This document shows positions 42,633 to 52,058 of a stretch of 64,000 nucleotides of DNA, piece by piece (positions within the stretch are counted from its first letter, which is position 1; the number at the start of each line of letters is the position of its first letter). Source of the stretch: Bacillota bacterium (GTDB taxonomy: Bacteria; Bacillota; Clostridia; Acetivibrionales; DTU013); the NCBI GenBank assembly GCA_023435305.1, contig JAEYRV010000029.1, positions 62,001-126,000 on the forward strand, written 5' to 3'. The translations under genes were made by a program, and so were the position numbers. Under the pieces are notes generated by a model. The model was given only the letters and a program-made list of their open reading frames with translations, was not told the origin of the DNA and made no database searches.

Positions 42633-44924
42633 TTAATCGAATGTATCAACAGGCATGGGGATCTCAGCTTTTACGCCACCCGCATCCGTAAACGATCCTG
42701 TCCATTTGGGAAGCGGCGGCTGTTCTTTCTCCCTTAGCGCCTTCTGCCACTCCTCATCGGTCAATCTGGTATCGCTTACAAACTCATAATAGCTGAAAGC
42801 GGCTCCCCTGGTCAGATACAGCTTTCCGCCTATGGGGACCACTGCAAATATCTCGGATGCAGTTCCCACCCCTTCCTCCAGATAAAGTCCCGGGGTAGTA
42901 TGTACATCAGCTATGACTGCCATATTCTTATCTGTTTCTGATGTGATCTCGAACCATCTGACACCCTCATCGGTACAGGAACTTGTCAGACTCTCCAGTT
43001 CGCCTCCATAGAACTGGATACGATCATACTCCTCCCTCGTGAGTTCTTCATTTCTGAGCTCCTTGACAGAGCAGTCTATCAGGAACTGAAGCAGTTCTTC
43101 AAATTCGCCCATACTTGAATCCATACCTGGGCCCAGCATTCCTCTGGCCTTCAGGTTTTCTCTCGAGTATCGGGTCAGCCAGAGAAGCCTGTCATAGACT
43201 TCTATATTTGGTTCCACATAACCCTTGATATAGGGCGTTTCTTCTCCTCCGCCCATCTCTGCTCCGCTCTGCTTGCCGTATAATATAGTGTCATGCCTTA
43301 ATTCCGACCAACTGGCAAGAGCCGTATTTAGCGACTTGTCCTGCCATGCTTTACCGGTCATAAATGACGGATAGCCCTTTTCGAAGGGAGCAAGGAAACC
43401 CTTAAGCACCCACAGCCATCCGTAATACATATTGGATCGCCAGGTCTTGTCAGGCAATGCTGTAAATTTATCCTTCATTTCATTAAATTTTTTCGGATAT
43501 TCCGCCCAGTTTTTATCTTCGTTATATGTTTTCGTCAGTATTTCATAAGCCCTGTCGGAGCCAAGGACCCCCATGACGTCAAGTCCTTTGGGGAACGGTC
43601 TGATGATAGCCTCGCACAATTTTTGCAGTATCTCTGAATCGGGAATGTACCTCTGTCCCATAAATCTGAACTGCAGTCCAACAGGAGTGTCCACTCCATT
43701 CAGTTCCTCGACCCAATCCGCCTGGATCTTTGGCTGAGGCAGCTTTTTCGCCTCCTCCAGAAGCATCTTCAGCTTGGCGCTGTCTGTAAAGGTCTCCGGG
43801 TCGGGTGAACTGCCATACACTTTGACAAGCACGTCTTTATAGTGATATATCGTAAGGTCATCGGCGCTTCCGACGTAGAACACGGTAGGATCATATATGT
43901 TCTCCCACAGCTCTGCATCCGGTGTCCCGCTTCCCTCCGTAAAAATACAGCATGTAATAAGCAGCGCCTGCAGTGTCTGCGGCACGACCAGTTGTCCCTT
44001 ATCATCGATCAGCGGGAACGGTACCTGTCCATACCACATCATTGCTTTAAAGAATCTTTCAAATGAATGGTTTCTTGTATAATGACCTCTGGGTCTGTAT
44101 TGGCTGTAATCCAGCTTGAAGCCCAAGATCGGCGATACTTCAAAGCCTTCTGCGGCCGACATCAGCCTGTATTCTGACTTTGCCAGCTCAAGCGCCTCAT
44201 TCGGGATCTCCTCCGGCAGCTCTTTCTCCAATGCCATCTGTGCAACAGCAAAGTAAGCAATATTCCTGAGTGCTGCAGCTTTCACTTCCGGATCCCTGAT
44301 ACTTCCGTACGATCCGATAGATTTCTTCAGCATACTATCGGTGAGCTGCTCAAGATCATCCAGCAAATAATTCAATTCAACGGTCCTTAATGAATAGTCG
44401 AAAAATATATGATAGGTCTGAAGCACCGAATCAGTTGTAATGAGGCTGGGCAGCTTGAAATACTCATTCGTTTCATAAATATAGAAAAGCTGCTCCCGAT
44501 CTGACGGTATTACTACAAACCCGTTATTGGAGAGCAGTTCCAGCTGCCGTGCTGAAAATTTGCCAAACTGATCCGCATTTTCCACATTGGAAAGGTCCTT
44601 GTTCACCTTGTATGGAGTAACCTTTTTCTCATAGCTTGCAGGCTTCCATTCCACATCAATGTACTTTCTTTCCCTTTCAGCTGCGAATACCGGAGATATG
44701 CCCATAGGCAACGCATTCCCATCCTTGTCTCCATCAGTCCCGGCCGCATCCCCGCTCTGGTCCTCTCCTCCGGTTGTCTGCCGGCTGTCCGGCAATTCCT
44801 CCGCCTGCTTTCCATCTTTCTTTTCCGGCAGATCTACAGACAACGTACACGCTGTCAGCGCCACCACACACGTTATCATCTGTACTGCTGCCAGAACCAC
44901 TGCCAAAACTCTTCTTCCCGTCAT
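42633..44924 (-). CDS. DUF3160-family lipoprotein
   Basis: 763 aa. Signal peptide with lipobox ALTAC, a low-complexity Glu/Gly/Asp linker, then a long all-alpha/beta domain of DUF3160 type: FSARQLELLSNNGFVVIP, FKLPSLITTDSVLQTYHIFF and DYSLRTVELNYLLDDLEQL, later GYVEPNIEVYDRLLWLTRYS and the C-terminal VIADVHTTPGLYLEEGVGTA. The family occurs in clostridia and archaea without known activity. The gene follows the FG-GAP-like gene by 41 bp. Confidence 0.88.
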   Translation of the reverse strand: MTGRRVLAVVLAAVQMITCVVALTACTLSVDLPEKKDGKQAEELPDSRQTTGGEDQSGDAAGTDGDKDGNALPMGISPVFAAERERKYIDVEWKPASYEKKVTPYKVNKDLSNVENADQFGKFSARQLELLSNNGFVVIPSDREQLFYIYETNEYFKLPSLITTDSVLQTYHIFFDYSLRTVELNYLLDDLEQLTDSMLKKSIGSYGSIRDPEVKAAALRNIAYFAVAQMALEKELPEEIPNEALELAKSEYRLMSAAEGFEVSPILGFKLDYSQYRPRGHYTRNHSFERFFKAMMWYGQVPFPLIDDKGQLVVPQTLQALLITCCIFTEGSGTPDAELWENIYDPTVFYVGSADDLTIYHYKDVLVKVYGSSPDPETFTDSAKLKMLLEEAKKLPQPKIQADWVEELNGVDTPVGLQFRFMGQRYIPDSEILQKLCEAIIRPFPKGLDVMGVLGSDRAYEILTKTYNEDKNWAEYPKKFNEMKDKFTALPDKTWRSNMYYGWLWVLKGFLAPFEKGYPSFMTGKAWQDKSLNTALASWSELRHDTILYGKQSGAEMGGGEETPYIKGYVEPNIEVYDRLLWLTRYSRENLKARGMLGPGMDSSMGEFEELLQFLIDCSVKELRNEELTREEYDRIQFYGGELESLTSSCTDEGVRWFEITSETDKNMAVIADVHTTPGLYLEEGVGTASEIFAVVPIGGKLYLTRGAAFSYYEFVSDTRLTDEEWQKALREKEQPPLPKWTGSFTDAGGVKAEIPMPVDTFD

Positions 44925-44965
44925 TTACACTCCACTCTCTTTCCTAAAATATGATCCAGGGTAAA

Positions 44966-45865
44966 TCAATCCTCAACAACAGATAACATGTCATCTCCAT
45001 GGATCAGCCTGATCCACTTCTCTTGTCCATCAACTGTCACACAGGCATCTATCATTTGCACTCCTTCGCCGTCTGCCTCACTCTCTCTGATGCTGAGGAT
45101 GTCATCAAATGCACAGCTTTCGCCAATGCCCTCAAACCCAAAGCCCTTCCATGCATAGGAATTCACAGCCTTTCCTCCATCAGCCAGATGCTCGATAGAT
45201 ACGATCTCATCAGCGCCATCGGAGTTGACATCCGAAAAGATATAATCGTCGAAAGGTCTTGAAAGCCTTGATCCACGCCATTTTGGAGATATCCCGTTTT
45301 CATGCAGGTCATATATGAAAGGTCGTTTCGCCATAACAGGGTGGAACCTGGATGTTTTATATACACCGAAGGATACCTCCAGCGTGCCGTCACCATCCAC
45401 ATCGCAGGTCTGAACCTTCCAGGGATTGAATGCCTTCAGGCTGATCCTGTCCGTATCACTGACGCTTACTGACCCGTCCGCCATTTCGAGCTTCAGTATC
45501 CAAAAATCAGAACCATACTCCTGACCGGCTTCTCCTGTGATGAGCAGGAGCTCATCAGTCCCGTCACCATCAATATCGGAGATGCAATCGCTAACTATCA
45601 CAGTTCCTGCTTCTCCGACATCGTATTTATAAATTTCACTGTTATCTTCAATGGAAATAACGGCAGAACTCTCATCAAAGGCTATATCATATTGTTTCCC
45701 GGCAACCTGGATATTCCTTTCACCAGCAGTCGTATAATTTGTGGCGGCATCGCTGTTTCCAAGGCTGCTGCTGCGTAAAACAAAAACAAACGAGCCTGTT
45801 ACAAGCAATAAAGCTGCCAGTAATAATAATATAAATTTATTGTGTTTTACAGCCTTTCCCATCAT
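44966..45865 (-). CDS. Membrane-anchored FG-GAP/VCBS-like protein
   Basis: 299 aa: one N-terminal hydrophobic anchor (residues 10-32), then at least three repeats with calcium-loop cores: ISDIDGDGTDELLLITG, CDVDGDGTLEVSFG and FSDVNSDGADEIVSIE. This pattern is that of FG-GAP/VCBS beta-propeller blades that bind ligands outside the cell. GAAGG lies before the start. Neighbours are the DUF3160 lipoprotein and a small membrane protein. Confidence 0.8.
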   Translation of the reverse strand: MMGKAVKHNKFILLLLAALLLVTGSFVFVLRSSSLGNSDAATNYTTAGERNIQVAGKQYDIAFDESSAVISIEDNSEIYKYDVGEAGTVIVSDCISDIDGDGTDELLLITGEAGQEYGSDFWILKLEMADGSVSVSDTDRISLKAFNPWKVQTCDVDGDGTLEVSFGVYKTSRFHPVMAKRPFIYDLHENGISPKWRGSRLSRPFDDYIFSDVNSDGADEIVSIEHLADGGKAVNSYAWKGFGFEGIGESCAFDDILSIRESEADGEGVQMIDACVTVDGQEKWIRLIHGDDMLSVVED

Positions 45866-46010
45866 ACCAATAATCCTTCACTGATATTGATCTTCTCTTC
45901 GAGTGCCTTTTACACATATGTTAGATAGCTTTGAAATGTAAAATGTTCCAAAAAATATATAAAAGGCTGCATGATCTCGTTTGCAGCCTTTCCTTTGCCC
46001 ATCTCTGTGT

Positions 46011-46376
46011 TCACCTGAGCAGGTACCATAGTATTCCTGCAAATGTCACGATTCCAAGGACCAATATGGATTTGCTGATCTTATCAGTCTTTCTTTTATG
46101 CCTGGCCATATTGAATATGAACCCAATGATACAGACAGCCAGGTTCATTACCAGGATAAAAAATACGTATTGGAGTACATTTTCATCCCAGTAGTCTCTT
46201 ATTGATACATCAAACTGACGATCAAAGAAAGTTTCGGTTTCAGGCCAGGCTTCACCGAAAAATAATGCTGCGGCAATAAACAGCAGCCAGCTTATGCCCG
46301 CTGTCCACCAAACGGCCTTGACTACTGCGTCAGGCCCCTTTCGTCTCTCAATGAAGGTCTTCTTCTGCTCAGCCAA
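46011..46376 (-). CDS. Three-helix small membrane protein
   Basis: 121 aa with helices at about 20-42, 67-88 and 100-118 and a charged N-terminus (AEQKKTFIERRKGPD). I place the start at a TTG five bases after GGGTGG; a GTG nine bp earlier overlaps the ribosome-binding site. No family recognised. Between this gene and the FG-GAP-like gene lies a 145-bp gap without features. Confidence 0.6.
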   Translation of the reverse strand: MAEQKKTFIERRKGPDAVVKAVWWTAGISWLLFIAAALFFGEAWPETETFFDRQFDVSIRDYWDENVLQYVFFILVMNLAVCIIGFIFNMARHKRKTDKISKSILVLGIVTFAGILWYLLR

Positions 46377-46409
46377 TTCAACCACCCTTTTCCATTATAA
46401 CACAACAGT

Positions 46410-46739
46410 TCAATCAACCGGTATATTAACAATGTCAGTGCTGAATTCAGTATATCGTATATATTTTATCTGCAGCTCCAGCCTTTCAACAGTTGATCCG
46501 TCCTGATCGGCATCTGCTTTTGCTGTTTCCCTGAACCTGTATACTCTTTCCACAGGTTCTGCGCTCTCTGCCTCCAGTTCAAATTCATCATAATTGACCT
46601 GCTCCAGCTGATCTCCTCCTCTAAAAAGTCCCATTTCAGGTATGCCCCTGCTGGATGCCGATACACAAAGGTCTCCGCCATCCTGATATACCCTGTTTAC
46701 GATCAGATCTTCCAATACAGGCAGATCCTCTGTATCCAT
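46410..46739 (-). CDS. Hypothetical acidic protein
   Basis: 109 aa, acidic, no signal or membrane segment; contains VLEDLIVNRVYQDGGDLCVS and ends LQIKYIRYTEFSTDIVNI. AAGGGGGGAAG precedes the ATG. It heads the minus-strand cluster of nine genes down to 39395. No family recognised. Confidence 0.7.
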   Translation of the reverse strand: MDTEDLPVLEDLIVNRVYQDGGDLCVSASSRGIPEMGLFRGGDQLEQVNYDEFELEAESAEPVERVYRFRETAKADADQDGSTVERLELQIKYIRYTEFSTDIVNIPVD

Positions 46740-46821
46740 CCGCTTCCCCCCTTATACATATAAGAGTGTCTATACAGGTAAAAAGTTCACTTAATTTTAT
46801 CACAAAATAATAATCAAAATC

Positions 46822-46834
46822 GGTTACCGTAACC
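46822..46834. promoter_or_regulatory. Perfect palindrome GGTTACCGTAACC upstream of the LysM/GH18 gene
   Basis: A 13-bp inverted repeat 55 bp before the chosen start of the spore-glycosidase gene. It is in the intergenic region between divergent genes and could be an operator. Confidence 0.35.
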
Positions 46835-46889
46835 TATCTGTGATCCCATGAATATTATGAATATAGCAAATAAACAGAGGTACATTAAA

Positions 46890-48305
46890 ATGATTATTCA
46901 TGTTGTCAGCTCCGGGCAGTCGTTGTGGACGATTGCCAACCTATATGGTGTTTCAACAGGAAGTATAATAGATGCAAATGATCTGACATACCCAAACCGC
47001 CTGGTGATCGGGCAGGCGCTGGTGATCTCAACGGAGGATGCCTACCACACCGTCAGGGCAGGTGAGTCTCTCTGGAGTATTTCTCAAACCTATAGGGTAC
47101 CTCTTCAGTCAATAATCCAACGCAACCAGATCGCTGACCCCAACCGGATCGTGCCTGGAGATGTGCTCTACATTCCTGCTCCAAAACATAGAGTACAGCC
47201 CGGAGAAACACTTTATCAGATAGCTCAAAGATACGGTGCTTCACTCCGGACACTGATGACTATAAATAACATCACAAACCCGAACCTGATCTACCCCGGT
47301 AATGAACTCGTTATACCGATCAAGCAGAGGCGGGTGATGGATGTCAACGGATTCATATATATTCTTGGTCAGCGGGCAGCTCCTATCGTCAGAAGTGTCG
47401 GACGCAATCTGACATACGCTTCCCCATTTGCCTACAGGATCAGAGAAGATGGTTCCATGGAGCCCATAGATGATCTTCCCTCAATCAATGCGGCTTATGC
47501 CGAAAGAGCCGTCCCTATGATGTCTGTAAACAATTTTACTTCAAGCGAACTTGGAGAGAACGTCGCTCATGCTGTCCTTAGCAGTACAGAGGTATCGGAG
47601 CGTCTGATTGATAATATACTTCGTATCATGGATCAGAAGGGCTACATGGGACTTAATGTGGATTTTGAAAATGTTCTCCCTGAAGACCGGGAAAACTATA
47701 ACAGGTTTATCCAGAGAACGGTGGATCGCCTGCATCCCCTTGGTTATTTTGTCTCAAGCTCACTTGCGCCGAAGGTGAGCGCCGAACAGTCCGGGCTGCT
47801 GTATACTGCCCATGATTATCCCGCCCATGGAAGGATCCTGGATTTCGTCGTTCTTATGACCTATGAGTGGGGCTATCGCTTAGGTCCGCCCCGTGCTATT
47901 TCTCCATTGAATGAGATCAGGCGCGTGCTCGACTACGCAGTTTCTGTCATGCCGCGATACAAGATATTCATGGGCTTCCAGATCTACGCCCGGGATTGGC
48001 TGCTGCCCCATGTACAGGGGCAGGAGGCTGAAACCTTCAGCAACAAGGAAGCAAGAGACAGGGCAATCAGATATGGTGTCAATATACACTATGATCCGAT
48101 TGCCGCATCACCTTTCTACCGCTATTGGGATGAACAGGGCAGGCAGCATGAAGTGTGGTTCGAGGATGCCAGAAGCGCCCAGGCGAAATTCGATACAGCA
48201 AAAGAGTATAACCTCGGCGGCATAAGCTATTGGGCATTGGGATACCCCTACCCCGAAAACTGGGTGCTGCTTGAAGATAACTTCACTATAAGGAAGCTGC
48301 TGTAA
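46890..48305 (+). CDS. LysM-GH18 spore cortex glycosidase (SleL/YaaH type)
   Basis: 471 aa: three LysM repeats (about residues 1-48, 50-97 and 99-145, each with a G-ESLWSIS/GETLYQIA helix start) bind peptidoglycan. A GH18 domain fills 155-471; its catalytic DxE is in LNVDFENV with E260 as proton donor. SleL-type enzymes are N-acetylglucosaminidases that degrade cortex fragments during germination, which fits the ger operon in this window. There is no signal peptide, as for spore-deposited SleL. The start is the ATG preceded by GAGG nine bases upstream, giving a clean LysM opening; a frame 42 bp longer exists. Confidence 0.93.
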   Translation: MIIHVVSSGQSLWTIANLYGVSTGSIIDANDLTYPNRLVIGQALVISTEDAYHTVRAGESLWSISQTYRVPLQSIIQRNQIADPNRIVPGDVLYIPAPKHRVQPGETLYQIAQRYGASLRTLMTINNITNPNLIYPGNELVIPIKQRRVMDVNGFIYILGQRAAPIVRSVGRNLTYASPFAYRIREDGSMEPIDDLPSINAAYAERAVPMMSVNNFTSSELGENVAHAVLSSTEVSERLIDNILRIMDQKGYMGLNVDFENVLPEDRENYNRFIQRTVDRLHPLGYFVSSSLAPKVSAEQSGLLYTAHDYPAHGRILDFVVLMTYEWGYRLGPPRAISPLNEIRRVLDYAVSVMPRYKIFMGFQIYARDWLLPHVQGQEAETFSNKEARDRAIRYGVNIHYDPIAASPFYRYWDEQGRQHEVWFEDARSAQAKFDTAKEYNLGGISYWALGYPYPENWVLLEDNFTIRKLL

Positions 48306-48333
48306 ACAAATCTCTTTATCAGCATCTATCCTA

Positions 48334-48501
48334 TTATTGAACAGTATTGAATTTTCCCTGATCGGGGTTAGATATTTGACATCGCAAATACTCAGCAAAC
48401 TGCTCTGTATCATCGCCGGCTCCGTGCAGGGAATCGTCCATTACGCATATAGACCTTGCACGGAGCAGCTTGCCTGTTGGATAATATTCAGAATACAACA
48501 T
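48334..48501 (-). CDS. Possible small hypothetical protein
   Basis: 55 codons from an ATG preceded by AAGGTGA five bases upstream: MLYSEYYPTGKLLRARSICV and then an acidic stretch with GAGDDTEQFAEYLR. The composition is protein-like, and it is convergent with the GH18 gene. An ATG 33 bp earlier is open too. No family recognised. The region 48540-48820 is very AT-rich and shows nothing more than the ribosome-binding site of the next gene. Confidence 0.35.
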   Translation of the reverse strand: MLYSEYYPTGKLLRARSICVMDDSLHGAGDDTEQFAEYLRCQISNPDQGKFNTVQ

Positions 48502-48820
48502 TTTTTCACCTTCTCTGTCCACTTCCAGGAACATTAAAAATAATCATATAACATATCGTTTATCTCTACAATCCACAAATATATCACACATTGTTGTATA
48601 TAGTAATCTTTTACATATGATATGTCTAGCAGTATACCAATTGAAAAAAATCAATATTTACGTATTGATAATATAGAATTTTCAGTATATTATTAATTAT
48701 AGATTATTTTACATAAATTGTTCAAGTCTGTGATTCATTTGTATGTTTTCCAAATTTGATAATCTCTTGTGTGTTTCATTAGCCATGGATTATGACATCA
48801 AATGAAAGGAGGTATTCTAT

Positions 48821-49045
48821 ATGGCTGCAAATATTAATGACAAGCTGAAAAAAATCATCACCGGTTCGATCCAGTATAATTCTCCGCATCTTGCAATGGG
48901 ACTTTTGATCACACGCTTAAAGTCCAAATATAGTAAGACCCCAAGTGAAGAAATACTTACGGAATGTATAGCAGAAGCAAATGCTTTTTTCGAGAAGTAT
49001 CAGAGAGTTCTGACAGAAGAAATGGAGAAAATATTAGGATTGTAA
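48821..49045 (+). CDS. Small helical hypothetical protein
   Basis: 74 aa, predicted helical, no signal: contains KLKKIITGSIQYNSPHLAMG and an acidic C-terminal helix (FEKYQRVLTEEMEKILGL). A strong AAAGGAGG precedes the ATG. It lies 42 bp upstream of the FIST-like gene on the same strand, so the two are probably co-transcribed. Confidence 0.75.
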   Translation: MAANINDKLKKIITGSIQYNSPHLAMGLLITRLKSKYSKTPSEEILTECIAEANAFFEKYQRVLTEEMEKILGL

Positions 49046-49087
49046 ACTTCTCTGTGTGGGTATCTATAAGAAAATAGGAGGGTCATT

Positions 49088-50053
49088 ATGTTTCTAACTT
49101 TACAGGAAACCATATCAGAAATCAAAAGCGGTAAACTTCTTAGTATCGCTGCTGATGAGTCATTGCTCCGACAATTGCCAAAGGGCAGCTGGATAGGCGG
49201 TACTACTCCATATTTCATCACGGATGAAGGCGGGATAACAAGTAACGACAAACTTTTTGTCAATGCTTTTGACTGTGTTGTCGAATACAAAATAACAGCA
49301 TACAGCAAGGATACAATACTGAACATAGTCGAAGACTCTTATCCGAATGGTTTTACTTTCCTTGTGATACCATTCGGCAGTGCGCCCCTTGATATTTATG
49401 CAGAACAGGCACCCAATATTGAAGGTATATTTCTAAAGAGCATAGTGGGCTGGGTCTCAGGATTTGACCTTGGTATCCCAGGCAGCAGCGCGAAGGTAGT
49501 GGATGGAAGCACAGGTACAGTATATGGAGATCAGGCAATTGCACTGCATATAAGTATTCCTGATGATAAGATCGCAAATGTTGGGATCATCAACATATTC
49601 ACGCCTTCGGAGGAGAGCCCCGAAATAAGGTTCCTTGAAAACGGCACCAGTGCGGATTACTGCATGGTGGGCAACAATAAAGTTCTGTTTGCAGATTATC
49701 TGAGGAGTAATGCGATCGATACTAAATTGCCCCTTATAGCAGACTATAACGGATCAAACGTGAATATATCCATAAAAGAGGTGTCGGAAGACAAAGTCAG
49801 CTTCTATGCGCCGGTATTCAAGGATCAGACCTACTTCTTTGCAAAAAGCATTCATTCATATGAAGAAGAATTCGCAGGTAAGCTGGCGGATTATACAGAA
49901 AGCAGTCCTGTATACTCCTGTAATTGTATCCTGAATTACCTGTATGGCGGTCTTGAAGGCAAAAGAACACCTCCGTTCAAAGGCGCTGTCACATTCGGCG
50001 AAATCGCTTATCAATTGCTGAACCAGACCCTAGTATATTTGGAGATAATATAA
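49088..50053 (+). CDS. FIST-like / DUF6976-like protein
   Basis: 321 aa cytoplasmic protein. The opening SGKLLSIAADESLLRQLPKG and SWIGGTTPYFITDEGG, the central block PNGFTFLVIPFGSAPLDIYA and the C-terminal ESSPVYSCNCILNYLYGGLE with KGAVTFGEIAYQLLNQT resemble a family distantly related to FIST sensory proteins, in which a cysteine-rich CNCILN segment is conserved. AGGAGG precedes the ATG. The assignment is from memory of the pattern and is uncertain. A terminator follows. Confidence 0.65.
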   Translation: MFLTLQETISEIKSGKLLSIAADESLLRQLPKGSWIGGTTPYFITDEGGITSNDKLFVNAFDCVVEYKITAYSKDTILNIVEDSYPNGFTFLVIPFGSAPLDIYAEQAPNIEGIFLKSIVGWVSGFDLGIPGSSAKVVDGSTGTVYGDQAIALHISIPDDKIANVGIINIFTPSEESPEIRFLENGTSADYCMVGNNKVLFADYLRSNAIDTKLPLIADYNGSNVNISIKEVSEDKVSFYAPVFKDQTYFFAKSIHSYEEEFAGKLADYTESSPVYSCNCILNYLYGGLEGKRTPPFKGAVTFGEIAYQLLNQTLVYLEII

Positions 50054-50103
50054 GACTCCTTACATAATTAGTGTTTCAATCGATATTTCACTTCGGTATA
50101 TTA

Positions 50104-50142
50104 ACCGGCACAAGGCAGATCAATGCTGAGTGCCGGTTTTTT
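50104..50142 (+). terminator. Terminator after the FIST-like gene
   Basis: ACCGGCA (50104-50110) pairs with TGCCGGT (50131-50137), followed by TTTTT. Confidence 0.85.
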
Positions 50143-50242
50143 ACCGGCTCCGTTTCTGCGGCATTGGCATTCCTGGTTGATATATCCTTGACATACATCC
50201 TTTTATTTTGCTAAACTGAAAAAAATCGTTAGAGGTGCAATA

Positions 50243-51952
50243 ATGCTGTTAAGTAAACTATTAGGCGACCGTTTCAAAGAAAAGCCTGCCGATGCAACGC
50301 TGGCCAGCCATATATTCCTTCTTAGGGGCGGATATATCAGACAGGTGTCCAATGGCATCTATTCAATGCTTTTACCTGCAAAAAGGATAGCCTCCAAAAT
50401 AGAAAACATCATCCGTGAAGAAATGAATAGGATAGACGGACAGGAAGTCCTGTTCCCGGTGGTGATGCCCTCGGAGCTCTGGGAGGAATCAGGCCGATAT
50501 GGCAGCGTGGGCGGCGAGCTTGTCAGGTTCAAGGACAGGACCGGCCATGACATGCTGCTCGGCATGACTCATGAAGAGGCTGCAGTCCACCTGGCCAGAA
50601 GCGAAGCAAGGTCCTGGACAAAATATCCGTTTATGATCTATCAGATACAGACCAAGTTCAGAGATGAGCCAAGATCAAGGGGCGGCCTGATACGTGTACG
50701 TGAGTTTACAATGAAGGACGCTTACTCATTCCACACTTCACAGGAGGATCTGGAACAATACTATCAAAGGGCACTGGAAGCTTATCACCGGATCTTCCGG
50801 CGAGCCGGCCTTCCTCAGGTGGTGTCCGTTGGTTCTGACAGCGGTATGATGGGCGGGAAGGTTTCTCACGAATTTATGCTCCTGACGGAAGCGGGAGAAG
50901 ACACGATCGTTATATGTGAACAATGTGATTACAGGGCCAATGCAGAGATCGCCCTTTCACAGGTAAGACATGAGCCATCGGCAGAACAGCCCCTCGAGGA
51001 GGTTTTAACTCCTGATATCAAGGACATTGAATCATTGGCCGGATTCTTAGGCACTACTGCTGACAAAACGATGAAAGCAACCGTTTTTGCTGTCGAAGGC
51101 AGTAAGAAACCATTAGTCGTATTTATCCGCGGCGATCTGCAGGTCAATGAAGCCAAGCTGAGAAATACCATTGGGGCGGAAGTATTCCCGCTTACAGATT
51201 ATGAAAACGTGGATCTGTGCTTTGGTTTTATCGGTGCACTCGGGCTTGATGCTGAAAAAGCAGATATCCTCTATGACATTTCATTGGAAAACGAAAACAA
51301 CCTTGTTGGAGGCGCCAACAAGCCGGATCATCATATAAAAGGCATAAGTATGCCGAGAGATATAAAGCCGGACAAATATGTCGATGTTTCCAGAGTAAAC
51401 GACGGAGATATCTGCACAAAATGCGGCGGAAAACTGAAATTGAGCCGCGGCATCGAGGTGGGTAATATATTCCAGCTCGGTACCAAGTATACAGAAAGCA
51501 TGGCTATGACTTATACCGATGCAGACGGTAAACAAAAAATACCCGTAATGGGCTGCTACGGCATAGGTGTGGGTAGGCTGCTTGCCAGCATCATAGAAGC
51601 CAGCCATGATGATTACGGCCCGATTTGGCCGATGTCAGTGGCTCCCTGGCAGATCCATATCTGCGTTCTGAACAGTACGAATGAAGAAGTGCGTCAGACT
51701 GGCCTCAAACTGTATGAAGAGCTGGGCAGCAAATATGAAGTGCTGCTCGACGACCGAAATGCCGCGGCAGGAATCATGTTTGCCGATGCCGATCTCTTGG
51801 GCGTTCCCATAAGGCTCATCGTAAGCAGCCGTAATCTCGAAAAAGGCGAAGTCGAGATCGCCACCCGCGATAAAAAAGTAAAGAAATCTGTAAAGCTTGA
51901 GGATGTCCGCTCTGCAGTCGAGGAATTATTCAATACTGCATCAGGACAATAG
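50243..51952 (+). CDS. proS: Prolyl-tRNA synthetase (bacterial type with editing insertion)
   Basis: 569-aa class II synthetase, standard length. Motif 1 region, motif 2 (FRDEPRSRGGLIRVREFTMK) and GMTHEEA are intact. The YbaK-like editing insertion lies between them and motif 3 (about residues 225-390, with GTTADKTMKATVF). Motif 3 is GCYGIGVGRLLASIIE, followed by the anticodon-binding domain. GAGGTG precedes the ATG. No T-box is visible upstream, unlike serS and thrS in this window. Confidence 0.97.
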   Translation: MLLSKLLGDRFKEKPADATLASHIFLLRGGYIRQVSNGIYSMLLPAKRIASKIENIIREEMNRIDGQEVLFPVVMPSELWEESGRYGSVGGELVRFKDRTGHDMLLGMTHEEAAVHLARSEARSWTKYPFMIYQIQTKFRDEPRSRGGLIRVREFTMKDAYSFHTSQEDLEQYYQRALEAYHRIFRRAGLPQVVSVGSDSGMMGGKVSHEFMLLTEAGEDTIVICEQCDYRANAEIALSQVRHEPSAEQPLEEVLTPDIKDIESLAGFLGTTADKTMKATVFAVEGSKKPLVVFIRGDLQVNEAKLRNTIGAEVFPLTDYENVDLCFGFIGALGLDAEKADILYDISLENENNLVGGANKPDHHIKGISMPRDIKPDKYVDVSRVNDGDICTKCGGKLKLSRGIEVGNIFQLGTKYTESMAMTYTDADGKQKIPVMGCYGIGVGRLLASIIEASHDDYGPIWPMSVAPWQIHICVLNSTNEEVRQTGLKLYEELGSKYEVLLDDRNAAAGIMFADADLLGVPIRLIVSSRNLEKGEVEIATRDKKVKKSVKLEDVRSAVEELFNTASGQ

Positions 51953-51977
51953 TATGTGACTTGATCAGACGTGATTC

Positions 51978-52016
51978 GGGGATGGATATCGGTAAAGATA
52001 TCCATCCCCTTTATTT
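51978..52016 (+). terminator. Terminator of proS
   Basis: GGGGATGGATATC-ggtaaa-GATATCCATCCCC followed by TTTATTTTT: a perfect 13-bp stem. Confidence 0.95.
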
Positions 52017-52058
52017 TTCCCGTAGTTACATGCCATCACCCCGACATTTTTCATAAGC

